Assembly (NCBI GenBank): GCA_016219015.1
Contig: JACRCL010000003.1
Location: 36,067 to 100,066 of the forward strand
Direction of reading: 5' to 3'
DNA length: 64,000 bases
Source of the DNA: Deltaproteobacteria bacterium
GTDB lineage: Bacteria; Desulfobacterota; GWC2-55-46
Made by a program: the position numbers and the translations under genes. A model generated the notes under the pieces. It saw only the letters and a list, made by a program, of their open reading frames with translations, was not told the DNA's origin and searched no databases. The first letter of the stretch is position 1; each line of letters starts with the position of its first letter. Positions 34,355-41,896 of this stretch are shown here, one piece after another.

Positions 34355-34768
34355 TCAGATGGCGAGGATTGCTTGTTCGAGGTTTCCCCTTGCGAGGTTG
34401 AACGTAAGACGAATGAGGTCAAAGCCGGTCTTGCGGGATTTCTCGGCGTCCCTTCCGGGGCGCGAAAGCTTGACGGCGTCGTCCTTGGGTTTCATGCCGA
34501 ACTCGAGGACCTCGTCGTGGAACTCGAAGGTGAAGGCCTCGGTGGAGCCCTGCACGGGCATGGAGCCGAGGACCATGCCGAAAATGGCGAACGGGCCCCT
34601 GGGCGCCCTTTCAGCCTGAAGCCCCTTGATCTCAAGGGAGTTGTTGTCGATAGCGGCACCGCCGCATGCCGCGGCCCTTCTCCTCACGGCCGGGCAGAGA
34701 TGGAGCGCGGTAAAGTACAACAGGCAGTGGCAGAGATGCACTATCTCTTTTTTGATCCTTTGACTCAA
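34355..34768 (-). CDS. Unknown soluble protein upstream of the nar operon
   Basis: 137 residues from a TTG at 34768; the true start is uncertain because no ATG is found in the first half, and a GTG lies 9 codons in. The codons end strongly in C/G on this strand, unlike the antisense frame, which supports coding. The first 35 residues have four Cys and two His, and the end is a helix. I do not recognise the family. It lies 166 bases upstream of the cytochrome c gene on the same strand and could be part of the nar unit. Confidence 0.55.
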   Translation of the reverse strand: MSQRIKKEIVHLCHCLLYFTALHLCPAVRRRAAACGGAAIDNNSLEIKGLQAERAPRGPFAIFGMVLGSMPVQGSTEAFTFEFHDEVLEFGMKPKDDAVKLSRPGRDAEKSRKTGFDLIRLTFNLARGNLEQAILAI

Positions 34769-35331
34769 AATTTTCCGAGTCCTCCGAATCCGGTCCTGTC
34801 CAATTTTTTAGGCTTTGAGATTGAGGTTGTCTTCTTTGCTGCAATGCCCCGCGCGCTTTCAGTCAGGTTCAGGCTGCACGAGGCAGGGCGTAAAATACCA
34901 GATTCAGAAAATCCTGTCCAGTATTTTTCGTTTCAATTCAAAAAAAATTTCAAGGCGCATTCCAATTTTCCGGATTTGAACGGTAATTATAATACAGAAA
35001 CCAGATGCTTGTCCATGAAAATGTCAGTCATTTTCAAAATGGCGGTCAACGCTTCCAAGCCTGTCAAGTGCGGGTTCGCCCTGTCCAGCAAAGGCTTTCT
35101 TATACACCCGGAGTCCTGCTTAAATACCACACGCGCGGACACGAGTAAAGGGAAATCTCTCTAAAAAAATAAAATTTTCGTTATTATTTTTCTGGAGGTG
35201 TAATGAGATGATTTAAAGCAATATGCATACCAAAAAAACGGGCGCGGAAAAGAAAAATAAGAAGACATTGATTTATATGGTTTAAATTTATTTAAGGCAA
35301 GGTTATATCCTGAAATCACATAAAGGGTCAC

Positions 35332-35347
35332 GTTACGGGATCGTAAC
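35332..35347. promoter_or_regulatory. Palindromic operator candidate 1, GTTAC-N6-GTAAC
   Basis: GTTAC GGGATC GTAAC. The spacing of 6 matches operators of CRP/FNR-type dimers. A second identical half-site pair lies 83 bases away at 35415, about eight turns of DNA, on the same face. Confidence 0.55.
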
Positions 35348-35408
35348 ACTAAAACCCTTACTCATTCATGAACCGCAGTTAAAAAGCAGACTCTGCCTGC
35401 AATAAAAG

Positions 35409-35436
35409 AGATGTGTTACCTTTTAGTAACACATCT
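35409..35436. promoter_or_regulatory. Palindromic operator candidate 2, GTTAC-N6-GTAAC
   Basis: AGATGTGTTAC CTTTTA GTAACACATCT, a perfect 11-bp inverted repeat with a 6-base centre. Read as TGTTA-N8-TAACA it also fits the pattern of Rex sites. It could be a protein-binding site rather than a terminator, as no T run follows. Confidence 0.6.
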
Positions 35437-35538
35437 TTCGAAGAGAATGGCTGTCAAGGCTTAGCTTGGCTTCATATCATTATTATTAAGGGCAGTCCGG
35501 TTGAGGCAAAATGCCGTATCAATTATAGATGCCAATCA

Positions 35539-35629
35539 TGTCCCATTTTGCCCCATTATTATGAATCACGTTAAATAGTGGAATTTTAGTGTCCAATTGT
35601 GTCCGTTACCCCCCGACAAAATGACCCAT
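35539..35629. repeat. Short element with inverse TGTCCCATTTTG-like ends
   Basis: TGTCCCATTTTGCCCC at the left and, inverted, TGGGTCATTTTGTCGG at the right share CATTTTG at matching positions. About 90 bp apart, with no coding content. It may be an insertion sequence remnant or paired protein sites; low certainty. Confidence 0.35.
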
Positions 35630-35645
35630 ATATGCATTTATTTGC

Positions 35646-35674
35646 TTGACAGAAAGGAACAAAGTTGATAAATT
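35646..35674 (+). promoter_or_regulatory. Possible promoter for narK-uspA
   Basis: TTGACA (35646-35651), a 17-base spacer, TAAATT (35669-35674). It is 230 bases upstream of the gene in AT-rich DNA; other starts are possible. Confidence 0.35.
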
Positions 35675-35906
35675 TAAGACATCATTAAATATCATATCTC
35701 AAGGAAAGAAGGTGGATTTGGGGGCTTATTCACCGTCTTAGTGTAACCGCACATCTGTTCAGGACCAAAAAGCAATATTTTTAGAAGGCATCGAGCAATA
35801 CTCTCCTGAATGGGTGGCCTGACTAAGCTCTCCAAAACTCTCTTCCGACTGGATCTGGTATTAAACAAAGCTTAGGACCGCAAAAAAAGAAAGGAGAGTA
35901 GAGAGA

Positions 35907-37145
35907 ATGGCAAACTTCAAAACATTCTTGAAAGCGGGTCACCCCCCAACGTTATTTGCTTCATTCCTGTATTTCGATTTCTGTTTTGCCATCTGGGTGC
36001 TTAACGGCGCTATGGCGCCGTTCATAAGCGAGGCGTTCAACCTCTCGCCCGCCCAGAAAGGTTTCATGATCTCAGTGCCTATCATGTCCGGCGCCATCAT
36101 GCGTTTCCCCCTCGGAGTGCTTTCCCAGTATATCGGCAGAAAAAGGGCCGCCCTCGTGGAGATGGGGATGATACTCATGGCCATGACCTACGGTTACTTC
36201 GTCGTTAAGACCTACTCCGACGTGCTCGCCATGGGCGTGCTCCTCGGTATAGCGGGCGCAAGCTTCGGGGTCGCCCTCTCGCTCGGCTCCGGCTGGTTCC
36301 CCCCGCAGTACAAGGGCCTCGCAATGGGCATAGCCGGCGCGGGCAACAGCGGTACGGTCCTCGCGGTCCTGCTGGCCCCGCCGCTGGCCACCAAGTACGG
36401 CTGGCAGAACGTCTACGGTTTCGCGGCGCTTACGATGCTCCTGCCCTTCCTCGTGATGCTCATATTCGCCAAGGAGCCCCCTGACAGGGCCGACGACCAC
36501 AGCCTGAAAGACATGCTCAAGTGCCTCGTGGAGAAGGACGGCTGGGTCTTCAACGCCATCTATATCATCACCTTCGGCGGATTCATAGGGCTGTCGAACT
36601 TCCTGCCGACGTTCTTCCACGACCAGTACGGCGTGACCAAGATACAGGCCGGCCAGCTGACGATGCTCGCGGCCGTAATGGGCAGCGGGGTAAGGATACT
36701 CGGCGGCCACATCTCCGACAGGTGGGGCGGTATCAACTCGCTTACGCTTGTATTCGTGTTCGTAATAGGCCTCATGTTCATCAACAGCACCGTGCCCTCG
36801 ATCGTGGTCACTACCATACTCCTGATGCTCACATTCGCCGCGCTCGGCATGGGCAACGGCTCGCTCTTCCAGCTCGTGCCGCTCCGCTGGCCTGCCACAA
36901 CGGCCGTCGCGGGGAGCATGATCGGCGAGATAGGCGCCCTCGGCGGGGGCTTCATCCCCAACGCCATGGGCCTGTCGAAGCAGTACACCGGGAGTTTCGC
37001 CTGGGGTTTCCTGGCGTTCGCCGTGTTCGCCTGCTTCGTCTTCCTGGTCTTGAAGATTGCGGAGCGCCGCTGGACGCGGACATGGGTCGGCAAAGGCGGA
37101 AAGGCCCTCGAGGAATCTCATGTTTACCAGACGGAGAATGTGTAG
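35907..37145 (+). CDS. Nitrate/nitrite transporter, NarK family (MFS), copy 1
   Basis: 412 residues, 12 membrane segments. Motifs: APFISEAFNLSPAQKGFM, GALMRFPLG-like GAIMRFPLGVLSQYIGRK, the nitrate signature GIAGASFGVALSLGSGWFP and, in the second half, GEIGALGGGFIPNAMG. Conserved Arg residues of the substrate site lie in MRFPLG and in the second half. This looks like the proton-linked NarK1 subtype, while the gene at 25551 is a different subtype. AGGAGAG precedes the ATG. UspA follows after 35 bases. Confidence 0.93.
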   Translation: MANFKTFLKAGHPPTLFASFLYFDFCFAIWVLNGAMAPFISEAFNLSPAQKGFMISVPIMSGAIMRFPLGVLSQYIGRKRAALVEMGMILMAMTYGYFVVKTYSDVLAMGVLLGIAGASFGVALSLGSGWFPPQYKGLAMGIAGAGNSGTVLAVLLAPPLATKYGWQNVYGFAALTMLLPFLVMLIFAKEPPDRADDHSLKDMLKCLVEKDGWVFNAIYIITFGGFIGLSNFLPTFFHDQYGVTKIQAGQLTMLAAVMGSGVRILGGHISDRWGGINSLTLVFVFVIGLMFINSTVPSIVVTTILLMLTFAALGMGNGSLFQLVPLRWPATTAVAGSMIGEIGALGGGFIPNAMGLSKQYTGSFAWGFLAFAVFACFVFLVLKIAERRWTRTWVGKGGKALEESHVYQTENV

Positions 37146-37180
37146 TATAATGAGAAAAACTTCAAAGGGGTTCCCTGCAG

Positions 37181-37618
37181 ATGGACTATAAGCACATCAT
37201 ATGCCCTATCGACGGCACCGAGATAACGGACATAGGCGTAAAGCACGCGGCTTACATAGCCAAGCTCACGGGCGCGAGGCTTACGATACTGCACGTCGTC
37301 GAGAAATGGTACCGCTCGACGCACCTTGTCACGAACTCGGCCGAGTGGAGCGCGATCCACGAGGAATGGATAAATAAAGGGAGGGAACTCCTCGAGGACC
37401 AGGTAAAGAGGCTGAAGGACATGGGCCTGAAGGACATAGAAACGCTCCTCCGTGAAGGGGACGCCTCGCACGAGATAGTCGCGCTTGCGGTCGAGCAGAA
37501 GGCCGACCTCATCGTGATGGCCACGCACCGCTACTCTCCGATGGGCAAGCTCTTCATGGGCAGCGTCATAGACAGGGTCACCAAGAAGTCCCCGTGCCCG
37601 ATACTCTGGGCGTTCTGA
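37181..37618 (+). CDS. Universal stress protein, UspA family
   Basis: 145 residues, a single Usp domain: YKHIICPIDGTEITDIGVKH at the N terminus, EIVALAVEQKADLIVMATH in the middle and the C-terminal MGSVIDRVTKKSPCPIL. These small cytoplasmic proteins bind ATP or other nucleotides and support survival under stress or anaerobiosis. Placement directly after narK, before a terminator, suggests joint induction under nitrate-respiring conditions, which is inference. Confidence 0.92.
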   Translation: MDYKHIICPIDGTEITDIGVKHAAYIAKLTGARLTILHVVEKWYRSTHLVTNSAEWSAIHEEWINKGRELLEDQVKRLKDMGLKDIETLLREGDASHEIVALAVEQKADLIVMATHRYSPMGKLFMGSVIDRVTKKSPCPILWAF

Positions 37619-37641
37619 TGCGCTGAAATTACAATTAAGCG

Positions 37642-37677
37642 AAAAAGGCCGGACCATTTGGTCCGGCCTTTTTTTTG
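37642..37677 (+). terminator. Rho-independent terminator after uspA
   Basis: AAAAAGGCCGGACC / GGTCCGGCCTTTTT with loop ATTT and a T8 run, 23 bases after the stop. Confidence 0.93.
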
Positions 37678-37725
37678 GAAGCTCGCCGCGCGAAAATCCG
37701 TAAAAGCACGCCGGGCGTAAAGAAG

Positions 37726-37865
37726 GCTGTCTCTAAAAATTAGGAATTTTTTATGAGGTCAAGGAAGGGCGGAAATAAAAAGAGGAGCATATATGGTAAT
37801 ATGTGAGCATTTTTATTTTCGCCCTGACACAGAGATCAGGAAAAAGAACAATTTTTAGAGGCAGC
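37726..37865 (+). repeat. MITE-like palindromic repeat, family A copy 5
   Basis: About 140 bp from GCTGTCTCTAAAAATTAGG to CAATTTTTAGAGGCAGC. It ends 2 bases before the stop codon of the convergent ABC-F gene and is nearly identical to copy 3. Confidence 0.9.
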
Positions 37866-37867
37866 CC

Positions 37868-39712
37868 CTAACCAATCCCCTCAAGCCTTAAATCGAACTC
37901 CCTTGCCCTCGTGTCGTGCTCAAGGGTAGCCCTCTCAAGCTCATCGAACAAAGCGTCTATCCGCGCCCTGAACTCGTGGAATGACTTCGAAAATCTCGTG
38001 ATAGCCTCCCCGTCGCCGGCCCCTGAAGCCCCGGCAAGCTCGTGGCTGACCCTTTCGGCATCGCCCTCAAGCCCCGTTATCTCTTCTTCGAGCTTTGTTA
38101 TCCTGGTCTTAAGCGGCCCGAGCGTCTTTACGCGCTCGTTGACTATCTCGGCCCTTAATTTACGCGCCTCCTTTTTGTTGCCCTGCCTGCCCGCCTTTAC
38201 TGACGCGGCCCGTCCCCCAAGCCCCTCGTCCTCCCAGCCGACCCTGTCGAGGAAGTCCCTGTACGTGCCATCGAAAAAGCTCTGCCTCCCGCCGTCGAAG
38301 ACAACGAGCTTAGTTGCGAGCGCCTCGAGCATCATCTCGCTGTGCGTAACCACTACTACCGCGCCGTCGAAGACCGTAAGCGCCTCTATGAGGGAGTCTA
38401 TCGACTCCATGTCGAGGTGGTTCGTGGGCTCATCGAGGAGAAGGAGGTTCGCGGGCGTCAGCAGGAGCTTCGCCAGAAGCACCCTGCTCCTCTCACCGCC
38501 TGAAAGCACGTCTATCTTTTTAAGCGCGTTGTCGTCATCGAACATCATCACCCCGCAGGCCCTCCGGGCCGCGGAGCGCGAAAAATCCGGGTGGGCGGAG
38601 ATGAGCTCCTCCTCGATCGTCTTTTTAAGGTCGAGCCTGTTTATATTCGTCTGTCCGAAGTAGCCGGACTTAACCCCCTGGCTGCGGCTTACCGCGCCGC
38701 CCGTGGGCGCGAGCTCCCCGGCGAGGAGGTTAAGCAGGGTCGTCTTTCCCTTGCCGTTTTTGCCTATCACGGCTATCCTGTCTTTTTTGCCGACGGAGAA
38801 GCTCAAGCCCTTTATGAGAGGAGCCGCATCGAAGCCGAACGCGAGGCTGTCGATATTCATGAGGGTCTTGCCGGGGAACGGGGCCGCGCTGAACTCGAAG
38901 TCGAGCTCCCGGACCTCTTCGAGCCTCTCAAGTCTTCCTTCCCTCTCAAGGGCCTTTATCCTCGACTGCACGGCGCTTGCGCGCGTGGCCTGCGCCCTGA
39001 AGCGGTTTATGAAGCGCTCGACCTCTTTCCGCTTCTTCTCGTCGTTCAGGCGGGTCTGCTCATAGACCTCTTCCTCCTGGAGTATCTGCGAATAGAACCT
39101 CTGCGTCGGGCCGTGGACCTTCCTTACCTTCCTCCTGTGGATGCCGATGGTATGGGTTATGCAACTGTCCATGAAGTCGCGGTCATGGGTTATGAGCAGG
39201 AGCTCGCCCCTCCAGTCAGCAAGGAACCTCTTGAGCCATCTGATGGACAGTATGTCGAGGTAGTTGGTAGGCTCGTCAAGGAGAAGCAGGTTGGGCTCCG
39301 AGGCGAGCGCCTTAGCCAGGTTGAGCCTTACCTGGTAGCCGCCGGAAAGGGAACGGGGGTCGAGTTCGAAAGTATCGCTATCAAGCCCGAGCCCGGTCAG
39401 TATCCTCTTCGCCTTGTAGGACTCGTCTACGCCGTCCTCGCTCGGGGGCAGGCTTACGCAGGCCTCCTTGAGCACCGTACCCTCGGTAAAGCCAATATGC
39501 TGGGAGAGATAGCCTACCCTGTAGTTCCTGGGCACGCTGATAGAGCCCCCGTCAGGCTTCTCCTGCCCGAGTATGAGTCTGAAGAGCGTCGTCTTTCCTG
39601 CGCCGTTCCTGCCCACGAGCCCGGCCTTTTCCCCGGGGTTCAGCACAAAGCTCACATCGTCGAGCAAATCCTGGGAGCCGTATGATTTATTGAGTCCCGT
39701 CACCTTAAGCAT
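37868..39712 (-). CDS. ABC-F family ATPase (Uup/YdiF/EttA type)
   Basis: 614 residues with two nucleotide-binding domains and no membrane part. Walker A motifs GRNGAGKTT (about 35) and GKNGKGKTT (about 322); signatures LSGGYQVRLNLAKAL and LSGGERSRVLLAKLL; Walker B LLLLDEPTNYLD and LLLLDEPTNHLD. A linker of charged helices (about 205-275) and a C-terminal coiled coil (about 500-610) fit the ABC-F group, which acts on the ribosome in translation or antibiotic protection. The exact subfamily is uncertain. Confidence 0.93.
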   Translation of the reverse strand: MLKVTGLNKSYGSQDLLDDVSFVLNPGEKAGLVGRNGAGKTTLFRLILGQEKPDGGSISVPRNYRVGYLSQHIGFTEGTVLKEACVSLPPSEDGVDESYKAKRILTGLGLDSDTFELDPRSLSGGYQVRLNLAKALASEPNLLLLDEPTNYLDILSIRWLKRFLADWRGELLLITHDRDFMDSCITHTIGIHRRKVRKVHGPTQRFYSQILQEEEVYEQTRLNDEKKRKEVERFINRFRAQATRASAVQSRIKALEREGRLERLEEVRELDFEFSAAPFPGKTLMNIDSLAFGFDAAPLIKGLSFSVGKKDRIAVIGKNGKGKTTLLNLLAGELAPTGGAVSRSQGVKSGYFGQTNINRLDLKKTIEEELISAHPDFSRSAARRACGVMMFDDDNALKKIDVLSGGERSRVLLAKLLLTPANLLLLDEPTNHLDMESIDSLIEALTVFDGAVVVVTHSEMMLEALATKLVVFDGGRQSFFDGTYRDFLDRVGWEDEGLGGRAASVKAGRQGNKKEARKLRAEIVNERVKTLGPLKTRITKLEEEITGLEGDAERVSHELAGASGAGDGEAITRFSKSFHEFRARIDALFDELERATLEHDTRAREFDLRLEGIG

Positions 39713-39809
39713 AGAAAGAGATTTTACAGCAGACGGGGATTATCTTCAAAAGAAAAATGAAGGGTTGGGTCAAATCTGAACCTGAAATTGTGTAATTCCA
39801 ATTTTAGAC

Positions 39810-39847
39810 AAGGCCTTCTTGCGCGCGGCAGCGCGCAAGAAGGCCTT
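39810..39847. repeat. Perfect 17-bp hairpin with GCGCGC-GGCA-GCGCGC core
   Basis: AAGGCCTTCTTGCGCGC / GCGCGCAAGAAGGCCTT with loop GGCA. The inner 16 bases match the hairpin at 2431-2446. There is no T run on either side, so simple termination is not certain. Confidence 0.7.
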
Positions 39848-39887
39848 CGTAAAAGCACGGCAAACCACTTTTTATCAGACTCTAAAA

Positions 39888-39926
39888 TAAAAAAGTCCCT
39901 CCGGTCTTCCCGGAGGGACTTTTCCC
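39888..39926. terminator. Bidirectional terminator after the alcohol dehydrogenase gene
   Basis: AAAAGTCCCTCCGG / CCGGAGGGACTTTT with A and T runs on both sides. It stands 7 bases beyond the minus-strand stop at 39933. Confidence 0.85.
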
Positions 39927-39932
39927 GCTACC

Positions 39933-40973
39933 CTACCTGTTCTCCAGCACCACCTTCAGGGCCTTCTCCTCTTTCGCGTGGGAGAAGGTCTCGTAAGCCT
40001 TGATGATATCGTTCAGCTTGAAGTGGTGGGTTATCAGCTGCTCCGGGTGGAGCGAGCCCGCCTCGACGCTTTTAAGGAGCATCGGGGTCGTTACCGTATC
40101 GACGAGCCTGGTCGTTATCGTCACGTTCTGCGACCAGAGCCTCTCCATGTGGAGGTCCACCGGCTCCCCGAATACGCCTATGTTGGCGATGTGGCCGCCG
40201 GGCCCAACTATCGATTCGCAGATCTCGAACGTTGCAGGCACGCCTACGGCCTCTATCGCCACATCCACTCCCCTGCCCCCCGTAAGCTCCATCACCTTCT
40301 CGACGACCTTGCCGTCCCTGCTCCTCACGGTCTGCGTGGCGCCGAGCTTCCTGGCGACCTTTAGCCTCTCGTCATCGGCGTCGACCATGATTATCTCGGC
40401 AGGCGAATAGAATTGAGCAGTAAGGAGCGCCGCGAGCCCTATGGGCCCCGAGCCTATTATCGCGACAGTGTCGCCCGGCTTCACCTGCCCGTTCAGGACG
40501 CCGCACTCGAAGCCCGTGGGGAATATGTCGCTCAGCATCACGAGGGCGTCCTCGTTCACTTCCTTAGGCGCGTGGTAGAGGCTCGTGTCCGCGAAAGGTA
40601 TCCTCACGAGCTCGGCCTGTGTGCCGTCTATCGTGTTTCCGAGCACCCAGCCCCCGTGCTCGCAGTGCGAGTACATGCCCTTCTTGCAGAACTCGCAAGT
40701 GCCGCACGAGGTGATGCACGAGATAAGGACGCGGTCGCCCTTCTTGAAGTTCTTTACGGCCTTGCCCGCCTCGTCGATTATACCTATGCCCTCGTGCCCG
40801 AGGGTGCGTCCTTCCTTGACCGTAGAAACATCGCCCTTCATTATGTGGAGGTCCGTGCCGCAGATAGTGGTCTTGACGACCTTGACTATTGCGTCGGTAT
40901 CTTCCTGTATCTTCGGCCTGGGCTTTTCCTCCCATGTCTTTTTGCCAGGGCCGTGGTAGACTAATGCCTTCAT
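39933..40973 (-). CDS. Zinc-dependent alcohol dehydrogenase, MDR superfamily
   Basis: 346 residues from the ATG at 40973, which has AAGGAGG 8 bases upstream; an open frame reaches 41039. Catalytic zinc ligands lie in TTICGTDLHIMKG and LGHEGIG, the structural zinc is bound by four Cys in CGTCEFCKKGMYSHC, and the NAD(P) site is AIIGSGPIGLAAL. It should oxidise alcohols or reduce aldehydes in the cytoplasm; the substrate is unknown, though the layout resembles bacterial isopropanol/butanediol-type dehydrogenases. Confidence 0.92.
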   Translation of the reverse strand: MKALVYHGPGKKTWEEKPRPKIQEDTDAIVKVVKTTICGTDLHIMKGDVSTVKEGRTLGHEGIGIIDEAGKAVKNFKKGDRVLISCITSCGTCEFCKKGMYSHCEHGGWVLGNTIDGTQAELVRIPFADTSLYHAPKEVNEDALVMLSDIFPTGFECGVLNGQVKPGDTVAIIGSGPIGLAALLTAQFYSPAEIIMVDADDERLKVARKLGATQTVRSRDGKVVEKVMELTGGRGVDVAIEAVGVPATFEICESIVGPGGHIANIGVFGEPVDLHMERLWSQNVTITTRLVDTVTTPMLLKSVEAGSLHPEQLITHHFKLNDIIKAYETFSHAKEEKALKVVLENR

Positions 40974-41104
40974 GGTCTTTACCTCCTTATAAAATAGCCA
41001 AAAGCAGTAAATCCGGCGAAAAACACTCCGGACATTCAACCCCTATTTAAATTTTATCCCTTTCAGGGGGGGTGTCAAGGCAGGCAAACGGGGCTTACGA
41101 CGGG

Positions 41105-41524
41105 TTATGCGGATTGGGTGTGCTTTCGAAACTCTTCTTTTAGCTTTTCAGACAGGGACGCTATCTCGTCTTCGGAGTAAGGCCTGCCCGGAGGCCCGCC
41201 CCAGACAGGGCCGGGCCAGGCTTTGTCCCCTTGCCTCCTCCCGACCACATGGACATGGAGCTGGGGGACGATATTGCCGAGAGAGCCGATGTTTATCTTA
41301 TCGGGTTTGAAAAGCCCCGCTATTACCTTCGAGGCCGCGGTTATCTCGTCCATAAGGGCCGCCCGGTCATGCGCCTCAAGCTCATATATCTCGCGGACGC
41401 CTTCCTTCCTCGGCACGAGGACGAGCCACGGGTAATCACTGTTATTCATGAGCAACACGAGCGAGAGCCGCAGGGACGATACCATGACCGTGTCGTTTTC
41501 AAGCCTGCCGTCGAGCCTGAACAC
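41105..41524 (-). CDS. HIT domain protein
   Basis: 139 residues with the nucleotide-binding motif LHVHVVGR (H-x-H-x-H like) near residue 98. HIT proteins hydrolyse or transfer dinucleoside polyphosphates or adenylylated compounds. The GTG at 41524 follows the stop of the upstream rhodanese gene directly (TAA GTG), with GGGAGG 6 bases before. It belongs to the unit ispG-rhodanese-HIT. Confidence 0.85.
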   Translation of the reverse strand: MFRLDGRLENDTVMVSSLRLSLVLLMNNSDYPWLVLVPRKEGVREIYELEAHDRAALMDEITAASKVIAGLFKPDKINIGSLGNIVPQLHVHVVGRRQGDKAWPGPVWGGPPGRPYSEDEIASLSEKLKEEFRKHTQSA

Positions 41525-41893
41525 TTACCTTACGACCCTCCCGTTGCTTTTTATCCAGGACTTTATCCCGCCCTTCAGGTCAACGACGTCCTTGACGCCG
41601 CGGGACGATAAAAGCTCCCGCGCCTTCGCGCTCCTCATCCCGGCGGCGCAGTAGAGCACAATACTACCCCTGTACGGGAAACCTTCCGCGCCCTCGATGG
41701 AGGCGAGCGGGACAGAGACTGCGCCGGGTATGTGCCCTTCCCTGAACTCCGCGGGCGTGCGGACGTCTATGAGCGAGAAAGGTTGCCCGCTGCCTTCGAC
41801 GATGGCCCGCAGACCTTCGGCGTCTATCCGGGCGGCGTTATCTCCAGCGCTGTCTCCGAAGAAGCCGCCGAGTATGGAGAAAAGGTTCTTCAT
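41525..41893 (-). CDS. Rhodanese-domain protein
   Basis: 122 residues, one rhodanese domain: SLIDVRTPAEFREGHIPGA, then the active-site loop YCAAGMRSAKA with the catalytic Cys, and DVVDLKGGIKSW. It carries sulfur as a persulfide, or acts in stress signalling, in the cytoplasm. It begins 3 bases after ispG ends and runs directly into the HIT gene. Confidence 0.92.
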   Translation of the reverse strand: MKNLFSILGGFFGDSAGDNAARIDAEGLRAIVEGSGQPFSLIDVRTPAEFREGHIPGAVSVPLASIEGAEGFPYRGSIVLYCAAGMRSAKARELLSSRGVKDVVDLKGGIKSWIKSNGRVVR

Positions 41894-41896
41894 AAA

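Larger units (their letters stand above)
34769..35906. other. 1.1-kb AT-rich regulatory region between divergent nitrate genes
   Basis: No convincing gene. GC content drops sharply from about 34850 onward. It contains two matched palindromes (35332, 35415), a short pair of inverse ends (35539-35629) and a possible promoter (35646). It separates the minus-strand nar operon from the plus-strand narK-uspA unit and is likely their shared control region. Confidence 0.6.

Noticed and set aside
34373..35164. 263-residue frame on the plus strand
   Set aside because: Its first half is antisense to a frame with better codon bias, and its second half runs through AT-rich intergenic DNA; no family match or ribosome binding site.
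36072..37121. 349-residue frame antisense to narK
   Set aside because: Composition is rich in His, Glu and Arg, typical for the reverse frame of a membrane protein gene.
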